This document shows positions 24,832-32,865 of a DNA stretch of 42,098 bases, one piece after another. A model generated the notes under the pieces. The model made no database searches and was not told the origin of the DNA. It saw only the letters and a program-made list of their open reading frames with translations. The position numbers and the translations under genes were made by a program. This stretch comes from JAMOAW01 sp039908535 (GTDB lineage: Bacteria; Pseudomonadota; Magnetococcia; Magnetococcales; JADFZT01), in assembly GCA_039908535.1 (NCBI GenBank), contig JAMOAW010000055.1, positions 1 through 42,098 of the forward strand, given 5' to 3'. Every line of letters begins with the position of its first letter. The first letter of the stretch is position 1.

Positions 24832-25506
24832 TTAAGAGCAATTTTTTTGCAATGGTTTAGGTGAAATACAATGATTATTTTTTGAGATTTCAAGAGGTTG
24901 ATCTGTTTTTACATGGAGAATTATGTCTGAGGAATAGATTTGGGGTGCAATAAATTTTTGATAATCATGATAATAAATATCGAATCGTTTTTTTACCTCT
25001 TGTTCTGAATAGCCAAACTCAAATTTTTCCCGTCTCAATCGGAGTTGATATTGTGTTGTAGCATCGGAATTAAAAAAAATATGTAGATCTTCAAGCCAGT
25101 GGAAATGTGATGTCAAGGCAAGTCCACCTTCAATCAGGATGATTTCTTTGAAATAAATTTGTTCTGATAATTCGCGTGTCTGCGTGATACGGTTGTATAT
25201 GGGGAGTGAAAAGGTTTTTTTAAAAAGAATTAATTCGGATATTTCTTTTCTAGCTTTGCATAACTCAAAACCAAGTGGATTATACCCGCTGATTTGACCT
25301 AGTTGAATTCGACGTTTACGTTCCATCAAATAGCCATCCAGGCCGATCAATTGACATTGTGATTCGCCAATGACTTCACGAAACTGTTGACTGAAAGTTG
25401 TTTTTCCAATACATCCAGCACCAGCACATCCGATCACAACACAGTGTCGATTTTTTCGGTTAGCACAGGAGAGTGCTTCATTGAGTATGTGTGAAAATAT
25501 GTTCAT
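24832..25506 (-). CDS. Uridine kinase/phosphoribulokinase-like P-loop protein
   Basis: 224 residues. The P-loop is CAGAGCIGKTTFSQQF (~27-42). LIGLDGYLMERKRRIQLG follows, then SGYNPLGFELCKARKE, and a beta-strand IILIEGGLAL that matches the kinase core. It should phosphorylate a nucleoside, sugar or cofactor precursor; the substrate is unknown. It is homologous to the C-terminal half of the TIR-like protein two genes upstream (shared GY.P and IEG signatures), so the cassette holds two related kinases. The start overlaps the radical SAM gene by 29 bp. Composition is visibly AT-rich. Confidence 0.72.
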   Translation of the reverse strand: MNIFSHILNEALSCANRKNRHCVVIGCAGAGCIGKTTFSQQFREVIGESQCQLIGLDGYLMERKRRIQLGQISGYNPLGFELCKARKEISELILFKKTFSLPIYNRITQTRELSEQIYFKEIILIEGGLALTSHFHWLEDLHIFFNSDATTQYQLRLRREKFEFGYSEQEVKKRFDIYYHDYQKFIAPQIYSSDIILHVKTDQPLEISKNNHCISPKPLQKNCS

Positions 25507-26575
25507 TTGATTTTAGTTTGGATATCGGAAAAAGATTTTGTTTGAAGGCCTCATGGCAAAAAGGATGTGGACCATTAAGAGACCCAAATTTGGAAATTCC
25601 GTAAGAAATACAGTGTCCGAAGCAGGATTGATATTCTGTACATTGACCACAAATTCCTCTACCAGAGTTAGGAATGGTTTGCCTCATTTTCAATAGAGTT
25701 TTGTTCGTTTTCCATATTTGATCCAGTTGATCTCTTCCGGCTATTCCAAAAGTAAGCTTTTTAAGTGTTATTCCGATTCCGCATATAGAATAGCGTTTAT
25801 CTGGAAGAATACTTAAGAGGTTGAGTATAGAGCATCGTGGGCCAGCATCCGGTTTGGAAAGAAAGGCGCGAGGAATGTCAAATTTTATTTCCATGCGAAT
25901 TTTGCCAAAAAATATATTTTCTATTTTTTTTATATGGTTCAAAATGGATTGAGATGTACACAAGGCATCCTTTTTAAGGGTGAGTGCTCGACCGTACAAG
26001 GAGGGAAAATTAAATTTAAGGTTTGTTACACCTAGACGTTCACAGAGCCAAACAATGGATTCCATTTCATGTGCATTACAGGAATAGATAGAGCTAACAA
26101 TTTCGACAATCACATCATTACTCACCAGTTTATTAATATTATTTAAGGTAATATTGAAGCTTTCAGATGTGTTGCGTAGAGAGTCATGAGTTTTAGCAGT
26201 TGCACCATCAAGACTTGTGGTCACAGTAACGTTCATATTTCGGAAAGAGACGGCTAAATTAGTATCACACACGATGGCATTGGTTTCAATTTTTGTTTTT
26301 AATCCGTAGTCATGCGCATGTAATAGGATCTCTAGTGTTTCAGATCGGTTAAGAAGTGGTTCTCCACCAGATATTTTTAAACGGCGTAATCCTAGAGGTA
26401 ATGCTTCGATGATAGCTGATTTCGCGATTTTAGCAGATAATGAATCCTGACATTTAGAGTCTGCTTTTACCCAACAGTGACCGCATTTTTGATGGCATTG
26501 ATTTGTTTGATAAATATGTAGATTTTCCAATGGTGGCCAAGGCAAAAAATCGGATTTTGTATTAAGATCGGACAT
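25478..26575 (-). CDS. Radical SAM protein with SPASM-like C-terminus
   Basis: 365 residues. The radical SAM cluster motif CHQKCGHCW is at 27-35; the SAM-binding LRRLKISGGEPLL follows. The C-terminal part has CSIL, YSICGIG, GICGQCTEYQSCFGHC and a final FCHE, a SPASM/twitch-like pattern for one or two extra Fe-S clusters. SPASM proteins usually modify peptides or enzymes. A SAM-radical step next to kinases and a TIR-like protein could modify a nucleotide, peptide or the partner proteins; the substrate is unknown. The ATG is 3 bp after the upstream stop. No RiPP precursor peptide was seen nearby. Confidence 0.82.
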   Translation of the reverse strand: MSDLNTKSDFLPWPPLENLHIYQTNQCHQKCGHCWVKADSKCQDSLSAKIAKSAIIEALPLGLRRLKISGGEPLLNRSETLEILLHAHDYGLKTKIETNAIVCDTNLAVSFRNMNVTVTTSLDGATAKTHDSLRNTSESFNITLNNINKLVSNDVIVEIVSSIYSCNAHEMESIVWLCERLGVTNLKFNFPSLYGRALTLKKDALCTSQSILNHIKKIENIFFGKIRMEIKFDIPRAFLSKPDAGPRCSILNLLSILPDKRYSICGIGITLKKLTFGIAGRDQLDQIWKTNKTLLKMRQTIPNSGRGICGQCTEYQSCFGHCISYGISKFGSLNGPHPFCHEAFKQNLFPISKLKSNEHIFTHTQ

Positions 26576-26578
26576 GAG

Positions 26579-27742
26579 TTATTCTAAATTATTTGGAAAA
26601 TAATAGTGCCAGGAGTTATCGACATGGATTTGCATTGTGCAGTGATTTAAAAAATTGTTTTCAATGTTCTCCTGATAGGATTTAAAATTTTTTTCCAATT
26701 TCTCAAGGGCTTTTTCGACGGTATAGGCACGTTTCATGATATTTGTCATAAATATCAACTCTTTCGCTTTGTTTGGCACTGCGTATAGATAAATGTAAAC
26801 TCCACGACTTTTATGAATAATACCTGGGTAAAATGAATAGACACCTTCAATTATTAAAAATTGCTCTCCATTAACTTTTATTTCATCATTGGTTCTATTA
26901 TGGGTATGGTGATAGAGTTTTAATTTTACTGATTTACGCTTCATGAGGGTAGTGTAATCTTTTACCAGTTTTTGAAGATTGTGAGATTCGGGTTCATAGC
27001 CTTGTAATTGTAAGGCCTCTTTTTCATTGCGTGAGAGTGAATAGCAATCTGTAGGAAGAATATCCGCTTTACAATTGAGAGTTTTTCCAATCTGTTTTTT
27101 AAGTTGGCTCGCGAAAGTAGATTTTCCAATTGCTGCTGGTCCGCAAATATGAATGGGATATGGATTTTCATCTGTCTTATATTGACTAATTTTTTTAATA
27201 ATTTCATCAATTACGGGAGAATTATCGGTTTCTTTTAGGTAGAATTCTTTAAAATTTATAAGCCATATTGGAATAGGAGAAGGGCGTGTTTTAATAATTT
27301 GTTTTATGTTATTCAGTATTTTAGTACAGGCTGGTTGCAAAGATATTTGAAGATCATGTGGCATACTATCATCGTAAGAAATTAAGATAATGCCATCTAG
27401 ATTGCTTGGAAGAAAAGGTTTTTTCTCTCTTTCATGAAGTAAAAATACTCGATTTGGTCCTAAGTGACCATAAAATATTCCTATTTCAAGGAGTATATTA
27501 TCACGAGTTGCAGAAGTTTTTGTTCCTCTCGAAATTTTAATATCATCATCACCGATAATAAAACAAGCAAAATCAAACGTCTCTTTTTCATGCATGAGGC
27601 AACCTAACGCGGTATTTCCAGATTGCATAATATCCATCCAGGGGATGGCTTTTACATCGGGAGAATTTTCGTGCATGTAAAGTTGAATATTACGGGCGAT
27701 ATCTTTCTTTTCTGCTGTTGTACCTACGAATATTCGACACAT
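26579..27742 (-). CDS. TIR-like (PCTIR/Cap12-type) N-terminus fused to a uridine-kinase-like P-loop domain
   Basis: 387 residues. Residues ~1-130 match the TIR-like nucleotide-binding domain (PF10137 type): MCRIFVGTTAEKKDIA, IPWMD, FDFACFIIGDDDIKI, RDNILLEIGIFYGHLG, then FLLHE...PSNLDGIILISYDD. The Glu of LLEIG (residue 86) is where the NAD-cleaving Glu lies in related domains. Residues ~195-387 are a P-loop kinase: GPAAIGKSTFASQL at 201-214, then LPTDCYSLSRNEKEALQLQG, GYEPESHNL and LIIEGVYSF. First gene of the leftward three-gene unit. The leader contains AAGGAT and the end of a family-1 repeat. A TIR-like/kinase fusion is not an architecture I know to be described. Confidence 0.75.
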   Translation of the reverse strand: MCRIFVGTTAEKKDIARNIQLYMHENSPDVKAIPWMDIMQSGNTALGCLMHEKETFDFACFIIGDDDIKISRGTKTSATRDNILLEIGIFYGHLGPNRVFLLHEREKKPFLPSNLDGIILISYDDSMPHDLQISLQPACTKILNNIKQIIKTRPSPIPIWLINFKEFYLKETDNSPVIDEIIKKISQYKTDENPYPIHICGPAAIGKSTFASQLKKQIGKTLNCKADILPTDCYSLSRNEKEALQLQGYEPESHNLQKLVKDYTTLMKRKSVKLKLYHHTHNRTNDEIKVNGEQFLIIEGVYSFYPGIIHKSRGVYIYLYAVPNKAKELIFMTNIMKRAYTVEKALEKLEKNFKSYQENIENNFLNHCTMQIHVDNSWHYYFPNNLE

Positions 27743-27754
27743 ATTATATCCTTA

Positions 27755-27912
27755 GAACATGATGCCCTTCGGGCAAAAAAAAAATCAAAGGCCAAACCCT
27801 GGGGGATGAATCCCCCCCCCTCTTTTTTTTAAGAATTAAAAAAAAGAGGGGGGGGGAATTGGGGGGCGGTTCTCCGCCCCCCAAGGCCTTGATTTTTATT
27901 TTTCTGAGACAT
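27755..27912 (-). repeat. Family-1 repeat, inverted full copy
   Basis: GAACATGATGCCCTTCGGGC at the left, GGGGGATGAATCCCCC, the T-run/A-run arms, GGGGGGCGGTTCTCCGCCCC, then CCTTGATTTTTATTTTTC and TGAGACAT. It starts 13 bp before the TIR-like gene and ends 16 bp after the HD/eIF2B-like gene's stop, so it separates the two transcription units exactly. Confidence 0.92.
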
Positions 27913-27927
27913 TAATATAATGTGTTT

Positions 27928-29895
27928 TTATGATTGATTATGATTTGTTTGATTACAATCTTCCATATATATGATATTGAAGATTTTGTCTGCAGGTATT
28001 TCATCTTCTTTATAGTTGATTATTTTAATATTATGTTTTTCTAGCTCTTTGATATAATTTTTATCTCCTGACAACCAATCGTTTCCCTCCCTTTTTAACT
28101 CAGGTTTCCATACTATTGTATCGCCCTGATCAACTTTTTTGAATCTACTGGCTATAATAATGACTGGTATACCATTGTCTTTAACAGTATTAGCAGTATT
28201 AATCATCATAAGATGACCTGATGTATGCCCACAAGATTCGTCATGATCTATACCATTCGTACCAAACAATAGTATGGAATTTTTATCATTAATTCTTTTA
28301 TCGATTATATTAGGATTAAATTCACTTATAATATTTGGGTCGTTTAATAAAGAAGCAAACGACGTATCTGGAAGTAAATGAATCTTTTTAAAACCTTTTT
28401 TTGCTAATTCAGTTGCATATTTTATTCCATCATTATACTCTATGTTATTAGTGATTGAAAATTTTCTTTTTCCACTACATTCAAATACATATATATATAC
28501 TTCATCTGATATCATCCTGTTTGCGTATAAAAAATCAATAACCATTTCACTATAACCAAAGAGGAAAATATATTTTATTTGTGATAAATTTACTTTCCTC
28601 TCTGAATTGTTTCTATGTGAGATTTCTGGATAGTGTATGGAGTTTTTTTCGTATTTGATGTTAATACCACTATCTCTTTCCAAATCACTAATTAATTCTG
28701 ATAATAATTTATTGTATTCTTCAATAATGTTGTTGTTGATTCTATCCTGTGGTTTTTGAAATTGTGTGAATATTAAAGAAAATTTTTTGATAATTTTCTT
28801 TAATCCTACATGGCATGGCTTGCTTTCGCTTATTCGGTTTAGATTTATTAATAATTGGTTTAGTTGATTGTAAAAAATTTCATATTTATCGTATTTTATG
28901 TCAATAATTGATCGTATACTTTCGATAGCTTTGCGCATTACTCGAGAAGTATTTGGCGACAATATAATATCCAGATCGTTCATTATTCCAATTATATCAT
29001 TTCTTTCATTGTCGGAATAACCTGGACAAGAGTGAATGCGCACTTCAACAGTATCAAAAAAATCAAGCTTATATTCTTTGAATACTACTTTTGTTTCTAT
29101 AAGATCTTCTAAAATATTGTCTTTGATAATGTTTTTGAGTCGTTCAACCTGTTCAGCATTTTCATCCTTTTCATCTTTTGGTGCGGGGAGATCTACAAGA
29201 ACCACTACAGTTCCTGAAAATTCGTCGAGATAAATGGACGATACAATATATGATTTTAACCAATGAAGGCGTGCCAATCGGTCAAAATTACCAAATTGAA
29301 GCAATGAAAATAATTTTTTATTAAATCGGCTTGTATCAACGTGGAGTGTATCACCCAGTCTTAACAGGCTGGCGATAAGACGTGATTTTATTATTGCATC
29401 ATCTATATATCTTTCTTTTGGACATTCAATGATATGATTCGCTCTTCTGTGAAATTTACTAATAATATTTATATTGTTAGTAAATGCTTTGAATAATCCT
29501 TCGCTAATATTTTCATCGGTGAAGATTTTTTTAAAGGTAGGATCTTCGTTTAGGAACTTTGCAGAAATTTCATCATGTTTGTCTCTTCTCTCTTCAACGG
29601 AGTAACTTCTGTTCATAATAGTTTTGGCAATATTTTCAAGCATGCCAACATCATGCGTCCAAACTGAAAGATATAGTATGAATTTTTCCGTGTCTGTTAA
29701 TGAAATATCACACTTTTCTATCAATAAGTTAACCATTTTTTCAACTGATAAGCAATGACTATCATCATGTGGAGTAAAATAGTCCATTGAGTTACTGCTT
29801 GCAGATAAATTTTTTATTAATTCCGTGACCTTATTTAATATTTTGGCGTATTGGTTGTTTTCAAAAATATCATTCCAACGGTTTTGTATAGGCAT
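27928..29895 (-). CDS. HD-domain (HD-CE-like) fused to an eIF2B/ribose-1,5-bisphosphate isomerase-like domain
   Basis: 655 residues from ATG 29895 with GGAG 9 nt upstream; a TTG at 29910 overlaps that site. Residues ~35-180 form an HD phosphohydrolase fold: FTPHDDSHCLSVEKMV, WTHDVGM, FHRRANHIIE, and RLGDTLHVDTSRF. The middle is helical. From ~430 the C-terminus is eIF2B/isomerase-like: YIFLFGYSEMVIDFLY, YVFECSGKRKF, LLPDTSFASLL, ILLFGTNGID, CGHTSGHLMMINTA and VIIIASRFKK. The HD part resembles the HD-CE domain described in conflict systems. It may hydrolyse a nucleotide or nucleic acid while the isomerase-like part senses or converts a ribose phosphate (inference). The gene is the most AT-rich in the window, which suggests transfer. 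Transcribed separately from the TIR-like unit. Confidence 0.72.
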   Translation of the reverse strand: MPIQNRWNDIFENNQYAKILNKVTELIKNLSASSNSMDYFTPHDDSHCLSVEKMVNLLIEKCDISLTDTEKFILYLSVWTHDVGMLENIAKTIMNRSYSVEERRDKHDEISAKFLNEDPTFKKIFTDENISEGLFKAFTNNINIISKFHRRANHIIECPKERYIDDAIIKSRLIASLLRLGDTLHVDTSRFNKKLFSLLQFGNFDRLARLHWLKSYIVSSIYLDEFSGTVVVLVDLPAPKDEKDENAEQVERLKNIIKDNILEDLIETKVVFKEYKLDFFDTVEVRIHSCPGYSDNERNDIIGIMNDLDIILSPNTSRVMRKAIESIRSIIDIKYDKYEIFYNQLNQLLINLNRISESKPCHVGLKKIIKKFSLIFTQFQKPQDRINNNIIEEYNKLLSELISDLERDSGINIKYEKNSIHYPEISHRNNSERKVNLSQIKYIFLFGYSEMVIDFLYANRMISDEVYIYVFECSGKRKFSITNNIEYNDGIKYATELAKKGFKKIHLLPDTSFASLLNDPNIISEFNPNIIDKRINDKNSILLFGTNGIDHDESCGHTSGHLMMINTANTVKDNGIPVIIIASRFKKVDQGDTIVWKPELKREGNDWLSGDKNYIKELEKHNIKIINYKEDEIPADKIFNIIYMEDCNQTNHNQS

Positions 29896-30076
29896 TATAT
29901 GGTTCTCCAATTAATATTTGAGAAATTTATTTCGATCGATATCCTAAATTTTTTATCCTATTTTATAATTTTAGTCTAAATTTTTTTTTTGTATGTCAAT
30001 ATTTTTTTTATAAAAATTAAAATCTTGAAAATACTATATAAAACATATTGTTGTTTTGGTTTGGTTAAATTCGTGT
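29896..30076. other. AT-rich leader of the HD/eIF2B-like gene
   Basis: Extremely AT-rich, with several runs of 6-10 A or T (for instance T-runs near 29980-30010). It must hold the promoter of the leftward HD/eIF2B-like gene. No specific -35/-10 pair stands out against the background. Confidence 0.4.
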
Positions 30077-30440
30077 GGTACCACCACATTTAAGTGGGGA
30101 CGATGAATAAGTGCCTGATACCAATTTGCAATCAAATGGGTAAATATGGGATCTTGTTTCGTACAATATGTGCGTGTCGTAAACAGCACGCCTATGGGAC
30201 AAATTAAAAGCAAGACCTTGGGGGGGTGCACCCCCCAACCCCCCTGCTTGGGGGCTACAAAGTCAAAAACAAATTCAAAAGCAACACCTTGGAGGCTCTG
30301 CCTCCAAACCTCCGCCGGGGAGCGTGACGCTCCCCGGACCCCTCCAATAATACTTTATTGAACGCAAATTGGTATGAACAAAAAGCAAAGTCAAAACCCT
30401 GGGGGCAATCCCCCAGACCCCGGTTAAGTGTGGTGGTACC
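30077..30440. mobile_element. Element A, copy interrupted by element B
   Basis: Left end GGTACCACCACATTTAAGTG and the reverse complement of the right end (GGTACCACCACACTTAAC) are terminal inverted repeats; the first 12 bases match perfectly. The outer parts align with the uninterrupted copy at 8651-8853: GACGATGAA and TGCCTGA on the left; TGAACAAAAAGCAAAGTCA and CGGTTAA on the right. Between TGA (30116-30118) and TGA (30375-30377) a foreign 256-bp segment is inserted. No convincing target duplication was found outside this copy. Confidence 0.72.
30119..30374. mobile_element. Element B (MITE-like) nested in element A, 3-bp TGA target duplication
   Basis: Perfect 11-bp terminal inverted repeats (TACCAATTTGC / GCAAATTGGTA), flanked by TGA on both sides. 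The uninterrupted sibling at 8687-8700 reads ATGCCTGAACAAAA at this point, i.e. the empty site. Inside are the stems TTGGAGGCTCTGCCTCCAA and CGGGGAGCGTGACGCTCCCCG, identical to those at 5911-5987. Non-autonomous, with no transposase. Confidence 0.78.
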
Positions 30441-30512
30441 AAAAAAAAAGGGTGGGGGGAATTGGGGGGCGGTTCTCCGCCCCCCAAGGTCTTGATTTTT
30501 ATCTTTCCAATG
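30441..30512 (-). repeat. Partial family-1 repeat abutting the SPOR gene stop
   Basis: AAAAAAAAGGGTGGGGGG, the GGGGGGCGGTTCTCCGCCCC stem, then AAGGTCTTGATTTTTATC. It is the 5' half of the family unit, inverted, joined directly to element A on its left and ending exactly at the stop codon of the SPOR-domain gene. Confidence 0.82.
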
Positions 30513-31442
30513 TTAGGGGCAGGGTTCGATCAACTGCTTCGAGGGGGTCTCCGGGGCCGGTTTTATACACCAAGTGGTTTGGGAAAAGGTGTGGGAGGCG
30601 GGGATGCCGGTCTTTTCGTTGATTAACCGTTCGGCTTGCTTGGCACTAGACTCTAAGGCGTAGGGACCAACCTCGACATAAAATAGCTCTTTACCTTTTG
30701 TCTCAATGGCTTGAATATGGCCAGGAATCCCTTTAGAGGTGAGGTGTTTTAAGCGACTGAGAGCTAAATCGTGTTCCATAAATGAACCTACTTGCACCAT
30801 AATGCGCCCTTTTTCGGGACGCGGAAAGTCGGCTTGACGGATAGCATCGGAAAAACTCATGAGATTTTCCGGGCGCACTTGGCTGGTTTTAACAACCTGA
30901 AGGCCATTTGGAGAGAGTTGCACAACGCTACCTTGCCACTCCAAAGAGCTGGCAGGAGCGTGTGTCGGTGCAGAAAAAGAGGGCATCGGTTCCATCGTCG
31001 TCGTGGGCAGGGGAAGAGGCATGGTCGGGATCTTTTCAATAACATCAATTGGATCCCCAGCCGTTGCGATGGGTGATATGGGGCGGACTTTTAAGGGGGG
31101 CGGGGTCGGTGGCGTGATCGGCCAAGGGGGCGCACGTTCTTCAACAGGGGGAGACTCGACTTCCGGGATGGTAGCCATCGTTAAAGGTTCCGCCTGGAGA
31201 GGCGTTGTCGTTGGCAATGACTCTGCCGGGAGCGGAGGGGGAAGTAAAAAATCGGTTGTTGGTGGGAGGGCGGCGCGAGTAGAACTCTCCGTAAATACCC
31301 GTTTGGTGCCCGTGGGTAGAGTCGTTATGGCAATTAGAAAAAAAATAGTGTAACCAACCACCAACGTCCATCCCAAACGTTGACTGGTTTGAATGTGTCT
31401 CTCTCTCGCTTCCTTTGAATCCAGAGTGTGGGAAATACTCAT
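30513..31442 (-). CDS. Membrane-anchored SPOR-domain protein
   Basis: 309 residues. One N-terminal membrane helix (LGWTLVVGYTIFFLIAITTL, ~24-43), a long Pro/Thr/Glu-rich linker (~50-170), then a SPOR domain (~213-285) with GRIMVQVGSFMEHDLALSRL and FYVEVGPYALESSAKQAERL. SPOR domains bind denuded septal peptidoglycan, so this protein probably spans the periplasm to the cell wall. Last gene of the mamK-containing leftward unit, 27 bp after its upstream neighbour. Its role with MamK is unknown; anchoring or placing a complex at the division site is an inference. Confidence 0.82.
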   Translation of the reverse strand: MSISHTLDSKEARERHIQTSQRLGWTLVVGYTIFFLIAITTLPTGTKRVFTESSTRAALPPTTDFLLPPPLPAESLPTTTPLQAEPLTMATIPEVESPPVEERAPPWPITPPTPPPLKVRPISPIATAGDPIDVIEKIPTMPLPLPTTTMEPMPSFSAPTHAPASSLEWQGSVVQLSPNGLQVVKTSQVRPENLMSFSDAIRQADFPRPEKGRIMVQVGSFMEHDLALSRLKHLTSKGIPGHIQAIETKGKELFYVEVGPYALESSAKQAERLINEKTGIPASHTFSQTTWCIKPAPETPSKQLIEPCP

Positions 31443-31469
31443 ATGGGTGTATGACCTTTGACCGGTTTT

Positions 31470-32522
31470 TTAGGAAAAGCGTGTCTTTTGAATGGAGGGA
31501 CGGCTGTGAAAATGGTTTTGTAATAATTGGGAAAAATGGTTGTCTACATGTGGAATTTTGATCTCTACAAACGATGTATCCATATGTGAAATGGGGTCTT
31601 GAAAGCACTCTTCCTCCTCTTTTTCCTCCTCTTTTTCCTCCTCTTCCTCAATAATGGGTTCTTCCATCAGTGGGAAGGTCGTATATCCTTTGGCTGGTGG
31701 TGTGGTCTCCAGGGAAGGTTCTTCATAAATGGGCGAGGTCGGTTGTGTCAATGGTGGTGGAGAAAGATCTAAGACTTGAGACAATTCGTTGGGATCTAAA
31801 ATTTGGCCTAAAAAATTTTTAAAAATATTTTGATTGTTTTCGTATAGTTTTTGGCGGTCCTTTTCCATTAAATTGGCCATATTGTGTACCAGACGATCCA
31901 GAATCCGGTTGGTTTTTTCTTCATGGGAGGCTAGATAGGAGCCGACTTCATGGGCGATTTTGTCCGCATTGTCAACATTTTTCCCAATCTGGGGGGGGTG
32001 AATGGTGATCTCCTTGAGGGCACGGTTAAAAAATTGCTCCATGGCCTGTTTTCTGGATTGCAACCACTCCTCTTCCTCTTGTTGGAGGCGGTTTAGCAGG
32101 GGGGTTAAGGTCTGAGGAGGGGAGAATGTGTCGTCTATTTCGGCCAAAGCGGCACGAGTTTGATCAATTTGTCGATCAATGCGCCGCATGACCTGGATTT
32201 GCTCCTCACCCTGCTCGGTCATGTGGTTCAATAGGGTCTGTTGGAGGTCGGCAAATTTTTGTTCAATGCTGGTCAGCCAGCGGTCACCCTCAACGCGGAG
32301 GCTTTTGGATAATGGTTGAATATATACGGGGAGACCATTGACTGTTTCTGAGGCCTCGGCCAATAGAGGAGAATCCTCCAATCTGGCTACTAAACGTCGT
32401 AATAAGTTGATCTCTATGTGGCGCAGGCGAAGCCAATAGATCAATCCTACGGTCAGAAGCAGACTGCTAGGTAGCAGAACAATAAAAGGAAAACTAAACA
32501 GTTCTGTGCTCCAGTTGGACAT
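31470..32522 (-). CDS. Single-pass membrane coiled-coil protein with acidic tail
   Basis: 350 residues. A short N-terminal membrane helix (FPFIVLLPSSLLLTVGLIYWL, ~12-32) is followed by ~200 residues of predicted coiled coil (RRIDRQIDQTRAALAEIDDT, TNRILDRLVHNMANLMEKDR). A very acidic run of ~20 residues near 290-310 (EEPIIEEEEEKEEEKEEEE) precedes a C-terminus rich in His and Ser. The topology suggests most of it is cytoplasmic. It starts 12 bp after the 64-residue gene and ends 27 bp before the SPOR gene. Acidic stretches are common in magnetosome-associated proteins such as MamJ, but there is no sequence match to MamJ; function unknown. Confidence 0.75.
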   Translation of the reverse strand: MSNWSTELFSFPFIVLLPSSLLLTVGLIYWLRLRHIEINLLRRLVARLEDSPLLAEASETVNGLPVYIQPLSKSLRVEGDRWLTSIEQKFADLQQTLLNHMTEQGEEQIQVMRRIDRQIDQTRAALAEIDDTFSPPQTLTPLLNRLQQEEEEWLQSRKQAMEQFFNRALKEITIHPPQIGKNVDNADKIAHEVGSYLASHEEKTNRILDRLVHNMANLMEKDRQKLYENNQNIFKNFLGQILDPNELSQVLDLSPPPLTQPTSPIYEEPSLETTPPAKGYTTFPLMEEPIIEEEEEKEEEKEEEECFQDPISHMDTSFVEIKIPHVDNHFSQLLQNHFHSRPSIQKTRFS

Positions 32523-32534
32523 CCCGTTTCACAG

Positions 32535-32729
32535 TCATTTTTTTTCGTTTGCAGACGGTTTGATTTTATCCGAAAGTTTTTGGGTGCCATTTTTTAGTAG
32601 AACAAATGTGGATTTGCTCATGTTGACGCTGACTTCTACCATATCGGTAAGAACAGTGGCAATGCCCGTCCCAAGGGATTCAATTGGAACCGCAATGGTG
32701 GGGTTCTCTTTTGAATTGGATGTGAACAT
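32535..32729 (-). CDS. Small hypothetical protein next to mamK
   Basis: 64 residues (MFTSNSKENPTIAVPIESL... ending KIKPSANEKK). AAAGGA upstream with suitable spacing supports the ATG. The middle is moderately hydrophobic (LGTGIATVLTDMVEVSV) but no real membrane helix is evident; the C-terminus is Lys-rich. Located 136 bp after mamK on the same strand and 12 bp before the coiled-coil gene. Not recognised. Confidence 0.6.
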   Translation of the reverse strand: MFTSNSKENPTIAVPIESLGTGIATVLTDMVEVSVNMSKSTFVLLKNGTQKLSDKIKPSANEKK

Positions 32730-32865
32730 AAATTAGATTCCTTTGTTTTCGACGTTTATCAATAGCAAAGCCCTCAGAGGTGTCATGTTCATCTGAGAGC
32801 TGAAACCCACCCATTATTAATCGGTCAAAAAACCGGTAAGTTAAGCCTGACATTGGGAATGGTGA

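Noticed and set aside
25478..26575. Viperin (antiviral radical SAM) gene
   Set aside because: The cluster motif and the SPASM-like cysteine-rich C-terminus do not match the compact viperin pattern, so only a general radical SAM/SPASM call is made.
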